Shown piece by piece: positions 56,455 through 64,000 of a DNA stretch of 64,000 nucleotides. Positions within the stretch are counted from its first letter, which is position 1. Every line of letters starts with the position of its first letter. A program made the translations under genes and the position numbers. Origin of the DNA: Auricularia sp. M13 (lineage: Eukaryota; Basidiomycota; Agaricomycetes; Auriculariales; Auriculariaceae); the NCBI GenBank assembly GCA_037042915.1, contig CM073203.1, forward strand, positions 2,480,001 through 2,544,000, given 5' to 3'. The notes under the pieces were generated by a model, which was not told the DNA's origin, did no database searches, and saw only the letters and a program-made list of their open reading frames with translations.

Positions 56455-57036
56455 TCAATACACGGGATAACGGTACCACTGAAGAGTGGGCTCCATCTCC
56501 TCGGTAATGAACATGGCGTCTCTGGCGGCGACGAAGAGCTCGTCGTCGAGATTCTGCGAGCGCGTAGCAAAGTCCGGGAACTCGACGCTGTTGAACATGA
56601 CGATTAGGTACACGTTGCCGTCGCGCCCCGTGTGAACCTCCGGGCGCACGTCGCGGCTGCATTGACAAGGACTCAGCGTCACAATCATCACCGCGTGTAA
56701 GCCAATTCCAACGACTCACGGGAGCCTGTTCTTCTTGAACCAGCGTTCTAAAACGGCAAGGTTCTGGTTCATGGGCGCAATGTCAACGCGCCGCGAATAC
56801 TCTCCATGGTCGCAGGTCTAGGCGAGCGCGTACGACGGCGTCGGGTGGCCTTGGTGCAGGGTGCGGGGGTGGGTCTTCGCGGGGTAGGGTTCTGGGAAAC
56901 CTGGCAAATCATCGTTAGCTTGGTACGCGGCGATGCATCGGGACTGGCACTGACAGCTGGGTGGACATGGTCGTTGGATGACGAAACGGTTTTGAACTCC
57001 GCCGTCGGTGCTCGTGACCAGCCGCGCACAAGCCAT
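56455..57036 (-). pseudogene. fragment: uncharacterised gene, copy B (longer)
   Basis: The minus strand reads DLPGFPEPYPAKTHP, then, after an in-frame TAG near 56818, DHGEYSRRVDIAPMNQ and LAVLERWFKKNRLP. A 63-bp GT-AG intron follows (donor GTGAGTCGTT, 56720-56658). The final exon reads VRPEVHTGRDGNVYLIVMF, DDELFVAARDAMFITEE and ends WYRYPVY. The last 37 codons match copy A at 55387-55500. The in-frame stop suggests a pseudogene unless it lies in a missed intron. I do not recognise the family. Confidence 0.5.
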
Positions 57037-57429
57037 TAGATAGCATTATCGCCATGCCCGGCAGCATCCACTTCATGCTCGGCCAGCATTTCCTCATATC
57101 AGTTCGGAGAGTGACATCGAACAGGGGATAGGTAGGCAGGCAAGGTCCAATCATCTTTATTCGTTTCAGTCATCGTCACGACGACCTCTCCGGTTTGAAG
57201 GTTGCCGCACACTCGTCCACTCGAGCTATCGTCCTAACCCGTCACCGTCTCCGCTTATTAGTGTCGACGCTGAGCTACGATAGCTCAGATTTCCTACAAG
57301 TCGGCTTTTACATAAGGCTAGAATCCCTGCACGACCGTTCCGATCTGTGGTTCACTGAGGGTGTGGATCGGGCTCAGTTCAAGCGTTTGTTCAACAGCGA
57401 GCAACGGTCCACGGGTCCACGATACCACG

Positions 57430-59993
57430 CTATGTCCTATTTATCGTATCCAAGACATCCGACATCTCAAATTCGACGGGTCGGGGATTCTGCAATAGAT
57501 AGGGAAGTTCGAGCATGGCGGCAGGCGGGTCGTAGCTCATCCCAGGGCGACCGAGTCGGGAAAAGCACAGCAGGTTCAAGATGTTATGCTTGGATATCGA
57601 TAGATCTGCCGATCCATGCCGCCTAGTCGACGACGTATGCGACGAGAGCCTCGAAAGCGCGCTGAATAATCGTGCTCGATTGGCCGGGTCCTGTGTGACT
57701 TCAGTAATCGAGGTCGCGATAAGAGAAGGAGTAGCTTACGTGTCTGTAGAATTCGTCAGGCCGTAAAGGCACGATGTGGCGGTCGCGCAGAACGCGCGTG
57801 TCATTGCGAAGGCGGAGGAATTGCTGATCCAGGCACATGAGAAGTCGCCGCGAATCGGCAAGTTCGACAACGAAGAGCATGGCAGCGCCACATCCGGGAT
57901 CAGGGATGAGGAAGGGGCGGGATGCATCGTCCAGCCAGCGAAAAACATCGTCGGGAGTATGCGCCAATTGCACGCATACGTCAGAGCTTGGTCTATACCT
58001 TGCGAAATGAGAGCTTCGACGCGAGAGCCGGGGGAGGACGAGCCGTGCAGTTTGAAGCGCCCAGGATGGCGCACGGCCCTCGAAATCGAGTAAAGATTGT
58101 AAGCTCGGCGATGGAGATTTGGCCAGTATATCGCGTAGGCAGCTCGCCAAGCCTTCCACGAAAGATGCACCGTCTACAGGATACGTCCTGTCTACGCGTC
58201 TCCTCTCGATGATGCCGTGAATGCCGTATCTCCGAGAACTCGACAGCCAGCGCGCTAGATTGAGCATAATCAACGGCTCAAAGATCTGCGCAGTGGACAC
58301 ATCTTTTTCATAGAGCCCTGCGGCGATTCCCACCAGTTTTGGTGCTCCCGAGTTACATATCGTGGGCCGTCGGTGTATTGCGTAGTTCAGTATCGCCATG
58401 CGCAAGGACGGCGCAACAGACAATTCTGGTCATCATCAGAATTTGCTTCCTCGGAATAGTCTACATACCTTCGAGTCTTTCATCACTGAATGCCAGCCCT
58501 ATGTTCACACGGCGGAGCAGCTGGGCGTCAGAACGTCGATAACCAGTGAACCGGAAAATCAGAGTGTTCATCACGTCCGGTAAGCGGGATACGCCGTAAA
58601 GAAGGCAATACATGGTCAACACGGCGAGGATACGATGTCTAGGGAGGGCATCAGATGTAAAGAAAGGGACGGACAAAATGAGGGAACGAGCCTGCCCTGA
58701 CACCATGCATGAATTGTGTTGCACTCTGCGGCCGGAAAGTTGTCTCCCAAAAAGTGCCGTAAATATGAACTCGTCCGTTCGAGAGAGTCAAAGTGGCCAA
58801 GCGAGTGGAATAGCCGAACCGATCGCACGTTTGACGCAGAGTTTCTGATAGGCTCAGATACGACGTCCAACTCGAGGAGAGTTCCAGCAACAAGGAGTCG
58901 CGACGCGGGGCAACAGCTGGCCATGAAGTGAACCAGTTGACGGAGAACCGGAACTCGGCGGTGATAATCATGCGATGTGAAGGCGTTCGCGTCCATGTGC
59001 ATTGCGACGTTGGACTCGTCGATGGCTACGAAGCTTATCCGCGACCGGAGGGCCGCGTAAAGCGGAGCAATGCGAGACATAATATCAGCATCGTCGAGTC
59101 GAGCGACGACGGCCCTTAGATGAGAGAAGATATCGTCGCTGAGACACGTGCTTGGGCGCAACTGCAGTATCAGCCATTTGACACGTGCAGCCCGATCCGA
59201 GAGTTCCGCGTCCTTCGAGGCCGCGCAGAAATGCTGAAAAATAAGCAGACGCGCTAGCAGGACCGATGCGAATCGGTACTGAGCAATTCGGCGATTGTGA
59301 TGGACAGCACGTCGCCAATAAGGAGAGAGTCGCTTCATGATGGGAATCAGCGACTCAAAGGGGACGTCGTCAATAACACTGCCCCGGATACCACGCAGCG
59401 CGTGCCAAAGGTCCACTGAACCGTACGGGTCAACAAGAGCGTCCCAAGTACAGGTAAAATATAGACCCCAGTGACAGGCGAGCGTCTCAAAGAGTAAACG
59501 CGTTTTTCCGGTACCTGATGCGTTGGAAATATATCTTCGAGGCGCGTTAGCTGATGTGCGGGATGGCAAAGCGATTTCACATGTGTTCATTTCCCGCGGC
59601 GAGTTGTGCAAGCCGCGACGGGAAGGCGTCGTCAAGAAGTCCCAAATTTCCCAACTGGTACAAGAGCATGTCTGGCTTATTTCGCGTTTCTTCGCGATCG
59701 ATGAGGGCTGGAATACGCAAGTTGTTGAGGTGCGTGAGCTGTGCCGGTTCCCAGGACGCGGCACCTTCCCAGGTTGTGGGCGGCTCCCATAGCGGATGAT
59801 CATCCTTCGAGTTGATATACGCCTTTATCTCGTCGGCATAGATATTGAAGAAATTATCGACCGTGACAGGAACGTTGGTCGAGCTGGAAGAGCCTGAAAC
59901 GAATTGCTCGCGATTGAGTATTACAGCAATAGATGTTTTCGAAAGACACGGAGGCATACCACTTCTAGATGAGCTATTTGAATGACGAGGCAT
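57430..59993 (-). CDS. large P-loop NTPase, fungal Crinkler/RHS-like group
   Basis: The gene runs on the minus strand from the ATG at 59993 (MPRHSNSSSRSGMPP) to a stop at 57430, with several short introns. An N-terminal header with WEPPTTWEGAASWEPAQL leads to a Walker A motif, NASGTGKTRLLFETL (about 59510). A Walker B-like FVAIDES follows (about 59030), then a long helical region. The C-terminal part has PDPGCGAAMLFVVEL and a DEFYRH motif, a layout seen in the restriction-endonuclease-like modules of Crinkler-RHS effectors. NTPases of this build form large families in mushrooms. A role as effector or in genome conflict is suspected for relatives, not shown here. I make no claim about its integrity. 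Confidence 0.55.
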
Positions 59994-60290
59994 AGCGTGC
60001 TAAGAGGTGTGGGTGCTGTTCGTGACGTCTAGGTGAACAGCACGTGCGAAGCAAAGGGGTTCAACCGCTCCGGTCGGAGATCAAAACGTGTTTCGGCCAG
60101 TCCCGACACACACTCTCCCGCCCCTCGGCTACTCATCAATTTGAGGACTGCAGTAGACTTTGTCTGTTTTTGACGGCCTCTACAGATGTATGGGTCAAAT
60201 TTTACCACCGTGAATTCGCTATCTAGTCTCATTATGAGACGGCAGGGCCGCCGTTTACTCGGATTCAGCCAAACCCGACCGCCAACGCTG

Positions 60291-60727
60291 TTAACTAGTA
60301 CTTCTGGCCTCTTGAAACCAAACGTTCGTATCGAGCGAGTTGAACTGCTCGTCTAGCACGAGGCAACTGTGCGGCCGGTGAGTGAAGCCGACGACCCGCG
60401 ACTTCCAGCCGATACTTACACATGGCCCAGGCGCGGAATCTTCTTGAAATTGAAGTACGCCAACAGCCCGCCGCCCACGAGACCCATCAGCGAGAAGACG
60501 ATGTAGAACCAGCGTGCGGCGGTCTCGCGCCCGTCACGGTGCTCAAGCCATGGCTTGTGGATATCACCCGCGAGGCGGCTCGATGCGAAGTTCTTGCGCA
60601 CGTTGGCACGCAGCTTGGGGACGCCATCGAGACCGGGCGATGGTTCGCGCGCGGCCTTTTCGAACGGCGACACGGATGCTGCAGACTTGCGCTGATTCAC
60701 GACGCCGTTGCCGTTCGTCGTCGCCAT
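60291..60727 (-). pseudogene. truncated GH16 (Kre6/Skn1-like) membrane protein, N-terminal part
   Basis: Exon 60727-60420 starts MATTNGNGVVNQRKS. It encodes a cytosolic tail, LEHRDGRETAARWFYIVFSL and a single membrane segment ending LLAYFNFKKIPRLG. After a clean intron, exon 2 (from 60366) reads CLVLDEQFNSLDTNVWFQEA, the start of a GH16 fold as in Kre6/Skn1-type beta-1,6-glucan proteins of the secretory pathway. It then hits a TAA at 60291. The catalytic domain is missing. The gene is a 5' remnant, with GGGACCGA repeats just upstream of its ATG. The GH16 assignment rests on the LDEQFNSLDTNVW pattern. Confidence 0.5.
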
Positions 60728-60765
60728 CCTGAAGCCCGTGAAGCCGCAGGCCCCCCGAAAATCCC

Positions 60766-61135
60766 GATATATGTCCCATCTAAACGGGACCGAAAAACGG
60801 GACCGAGAATTGGAACCCTCAGGCTCAGGTCTCATGTAAACAGGACCGAGACTTGGTTCTCGGCCTGCGCCATGAAGACCTCTGTCAGAGCTCCCCAGTT
60901 GGTTTTCCGACCTATTTTGCTTATTATCACACTGTGGAAACATGTTTACATCTCTCCCATTGGGAATTAAGGCCTGAGAGCAGTATTGGAGCGAGTTTGT
61001 GCCCAATTAATGGTGCTGAGCTACTTCCGCGGAATTAAATTACATCCGGATTGTTCCGAGCCTACAGGTAAATGGGACCGAATTTGCCACCTCCGGAGCT
61101 CATAAACGGGACCGAACTTGGTCGAGGTCCGGATG
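60766..61135. repeat. AAACGGGACCGA repeat block, possible DNA element
   Basis: Five near-copies of AAACGGGACCGA occur at about 60783, 60796, 60838, 61071 and 61103, mostly at the two edges of the block. Words such as TCCCATCTAA (left) and TAAATGGGA (right) are roughly inverse. This resembles subterminal repeats of a small DNA transposon sitting between the GH16 remnant and the gene at 61072-61484, but I could not fix its ends. Confidence 0.4.
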
Positions 61136-61484
61136 AGACCTCAATTGGCATTTTCGAGCGCAATCGCAAGAGATTTCTCAAAGCACTCGAGCAGTTCGGC
61201 GAAACCGAAGATATGCCTATGCCAGCGACCGTCGGGAACCAGGTAAGCCAACAATAAAAGTTAGTTCTTCGTCGTTGACCCTCGACCACCAGGACCCCAA
61301 ACTTGCAATGATTCGCGTGTTGGCGACGTTTGACTCTTCGGTCGCGTGGCCTGTATTCGACGAAAAGTATGGCTACTACCCTATTGCGAGCTTATCGGAT
61401 GATCTCTTGAAGTCCGCGGCTCTCGAATTTTCCGCGCTCGAGAGAGCATATGACGTGGCACGGAAGGACAAAGGTCCGACCTAG
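61072..61484 (+). CDS. hypothetical two-exon gene fragment
   Basis: Exon 1 (to 61242) and exon 2 (61293-61484) join in frame across a clean GT-AG intron. The supported part reads SIGIFERNRKRFLKALEQ, PMPATVGNQ, then LAMIRVLATFDSSVAW, YYPIASLSDDLLKSAALEF and ends ARKDKGPT. The first 17 codons derive from the GGGACCGA repeat block, so the true 5' end was probably cut off by that element. I do not recognise the family. Confidence 0.45.
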
Positions 61485-61591
61485 TTGCCGTAGCTACACA
61501 TGTCACGTTCGAGATTCCACATCAGGTGTATTGATATACAGCATACCCATTACTTTCATCGTCTACTACGGTCCTTGATCCCACACGCCAC

Positions 61592-64000
61592 TCACGCGAA
61601 CAAGTCCGCCAGCGCGCGCTGCATGCGTCCATCGCGTATTGCCTCGTAGATAATTGACACGTTCTCGCCGATGCTGCGCTCGCCAACAGCGTCGAGTGTA
61701 TCGCCCTTGAAGCCGCGGAGGTTTGCGCGGCCGTGCATGCGCACGCCCAGCGCGCCGCGCACGAACGCGTACAGCGCGCGCGTGCGCCCGAGGACCGGCG
61801 CGGCGTCGCGTGCACCGTCGAGGAACGCCAGGCGCGTCGCGGTGTACGTCGCGAGCAGCGCGGCCGAGAGCGCGGAAACGAACGCCGGTACGCGCGCGGC
61901 GTGCGCGGGGAGCGCGGTGTATAAGGGCAGCGCGGCGGCGCGCGCGGCGCCCGCCATGCGGTCCGCGGCGTCCTGCGTGCTGTTGCCCTCCAGCGCGCCC
62001 GCCATCGCGTCGAGAAGTTCGCGCTGGAAGGCCGGTGTGCGTACGGCGGCTGCGTCGGCATCCGCGAAGTGCTCGGCGAGCAGACGCTCGAGCGTTGAAG
62101 GCATGGAGTCCTCGAACTCGGCGTGCAGTGCGCGCAGGTCGACCGCCTGACAGAGCACGTAGATGTACGTCGCGAAGAGCATCGACAGCACGTCCAGCGC
62201 CGTCATCGTCGCGCGCGCAGATATCAGCGCCAGCGAGCTGCAAAGATATTCAATGTCAATTGTACCAAAAGTGGTCGCAAAACTGACTTGACGGCCTGGT
62301 TATGCATCTCGGCGCTCTGGACGTGGGTCCCGACGGGATTCGCGAGGAAGCCGAGCTCGCTCACGTACGCCGCGGTGGCGATGTCGAGGCCCTTCGCGTG
62401 GTAGTTCGTCGACGGGTCCGTCGCCGCGACGCTCGGCGGGAGCCCGCGGTTGAACGCGGGGTTGAGCAGCTCGGTCGACTGCGCGAACACGATCTTGCCG
62501 ATGTGGAACAGCGCCAGCCGCGTCTTCTCCATCGCGTTCGTCACCGCCATCGCCTGGAAGTTGCCGCCGTGGTGGATGTGTCCGGTGCGACCGTCGATGA
62601 GCGGGTTATCCGTGGCTGACGTTGTCGTCTGTCAGCAGCTGTGGAGGAGTGCATGCACGAATTGGCAAGACCTACTGGAGTTACATTCCAGCGTTACGGC
62701 TGCGTGCGCGGCGAGGATGTCTTCCATTTGTGGGCCGAGATACTGCGCGGCGGTGCGCAAGGGGTAGCGGTCCTGGCGCAGCTGACCCGCATCCGCCGCG
62801 ATGCTGACCTCCTCCTCCGTCCCGGTCGTCGCGAGCTTGCTTCCCTCCAACAACGAATGAATGACACGCGCGCATTCAACCTGCAATGATCACCAGGTGT
62901 CAGAACTACTTTGTTTTACGTAAGGATCACGCGGGAAAATGAACGCAAGAACGTGAGAATGAGCGGACGGGTCATGCAGATGCAAAGTCAGATGCGTCAT
63001 CGTGACGCCGCGGACGTAACAAGGACATTTGTCTGAGTGCTGCGAGGGTGGCGAACTCACCTGACCAGGATGTGGACGACACTCGTCGTGGATGAACGGC
63101 ACATGGCTGGCCTGCGTTCCGAGGAGCGCCTCGGTGCCAAACGCCGTGCAAACCTGCGCGAGCATGGCCATGTGGACCGCGTCGTGGACAGCGAGCGCGC
63201 CAAGCGCCGCAGAGTACGCCGTGCCGTTCATCAGCCCGAGCTGCTCCTTCGGCTGCAGCTCGACCTCGGGCAGGTCCGTCTCGCTCGCGCGGACGATGTC
63301 GCCGTCGGGCGTGTACACCCGGATGTGCGGGTGCTTCGTGACGGCACCCGCGACGTACGCCAGCGGCGTCAGATCTGAATACATGGCGTGAGCTGTCGTG
63401 CGTTCACCGATGATGTACTCAGGAAGCAGAGCTTACCTCCGCATGCAGAGATGCTACCACGCAGCGGGACGATGGGCGTCAGGTTGCGGTTGAGGAGCTC
63501 GCGCATCTGCTCGATGACGACCCAGCGCACGGCCGAGTGGCCGCGGATGACGGAATTCGTGCGCACGGCGATGGCGCCGCGGACCCACGCGGGAGGCATG
63601 CTCGTCGTTGCGAGCGGGTCGCCGTGCGGCAGCGGCAGTTTTCCATGCACCTTGCTATCGGGGATGGAGAGAACGCCGCTGTGGTGGTGCTGCAGCAGAG
63701 CCGCTCCCAGGGTGTGGTATTGGTCGGTGCGCGTATCAGCTGGGTGCAAAAGGCGTGTTTAGGGGAGCTGGCGAAGAATGTGTCAGGGTGATAGCGACCT
63801 ACCACTCCCACCAAAGCCAGTGCTAACGCCGTAAATGCTTGTCGCAGACTCCAATTTATCGTCGATGACCTTGCGGCTCGCCGCAACGCGCGCCTTGACG
63901 TCCGGCGAGTCGTCCAGACGCACGCGCGCGCCGTAACGCGCGGTGGCAACGACCGCGGGAATAGAGAGCGTCCTCCCATCTAATACAGGCTCCTTGCCAG
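61592..64000 (-). CDS. phenylalanine ammonia-lyase, 5' end outside the window
   Basis: Six exons are visible (64000-63803, 63739-63437, 63374-63061, 62880-62676, 62615-62288, 62237-61592), joining in frame at every intron. The enzyme removes ammonia from Phe (or Tyr) to give cinnamate, in the cytosol. Marks are [17 protein letters not shown] with the catalytic Tyr loop, [39 protein letters not shown] and [16 protein letters not shown]. The MIO-forming site reads ISACGDLTPL, so Ala-Cys-Gly replaces the usual Ala-Ser-Gly. The exon boundary falls just after that site. The 173-codon-scale C-terminal shielding domain is present. A decayed partial copy lies at 55826-56270. Confidence 0.93.

Noticed and set aside
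57195-57626. 143-residue plus-strand frame
   Set aside because: It lies antisense to the C-terminal exon of the NTPase gene, which reads cleanly to its stop at 57430.
1-64000. CRISPR arrays, bacterial operons or rRNA genes
   Set aside because: No regular short repeat-spacer array or rRNA gene was seen, and the intron-rich genes mark the DNA as fungal. The short rRNA-complementary words at 31.1-31.5 kb are explained as snoRNA guides.

Overview
The window reads as nuclear DNA of a mushroom-forming basidiomycete (Agaricomycetes). It is GC-rich with AT-richer islands. Genes are cut by many 40-60 bp GT-AG introns and lie on both strands. The recognisable families fit that group: a KDZ transposase with cargo genes, a chromodomain Ty3/Gypsy element, a fungal phenylalanine ammonia-lyase, an aldo-keto reductase, fungal-type protein kinases, an F-box-like protein and a large P-loop NTPase.

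Layout. 1-6.7 kb: a long multi-intron gene (721-4869) related to a KDZ cargo gene, two small genes, and clusters of a CTAGG-type motif. 7.4-8.2 kb: a small secreted protein gene with a clear TATA box. 8.2-13.7 kb: mostly gene-poor, decayed DNA. 13.7-18.1 kb: two uncharacterised minus-strand genes and an intact protein kinase-like gene. 19.0-30.1 kb: a host gene split in its first exon by a 9,414-bp KDZ DNA transposon (19090-28503). The transposon has near-identical long terminal inverted repeats, an 8-bp target duplication (GTTCAGCG) and three minus-strand genes: the transposase, a zinc-knuckle protein and a second cargo protein. Two miniature elements have landed inside it. 31.1-31.8 kb: a duplicated candidate C/D snoRNA and a YggU/DUF167 gene. 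32.8-42.2 kb: a whole-looking Ty3/Gypsy chromovirus with LTRs identical by eye and an extra coding region after pol. 43-47 kb: a second protein kinase-like gene, cut in its catalytic loop by an 1,141-bp DNA element. 48-55 kb: a short conserved gene, an F-box/LRR-like gene, a Cys-cluster gene and an aldo-keto reductase. 55-64 kb: a decayed ammonia-lyase fragment between inverted copies of another gene's end, the NTPase gene, a truncated GH16-type gene, and the 3' part of a phenylalanine ammonia-lyase gene whose MIO triad reads Ala-Cys-Gly.

The strongest candidate for an undescribed system is the KDZ element together with the related gene at 721-4869. Both encode a shared protein architecture, which points to a KDZ-associated cargo family. 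In the 721-4869 copy an exon-intron unit has been tandemly multiplied. All calls come from reading by eye; no similarity search was run.
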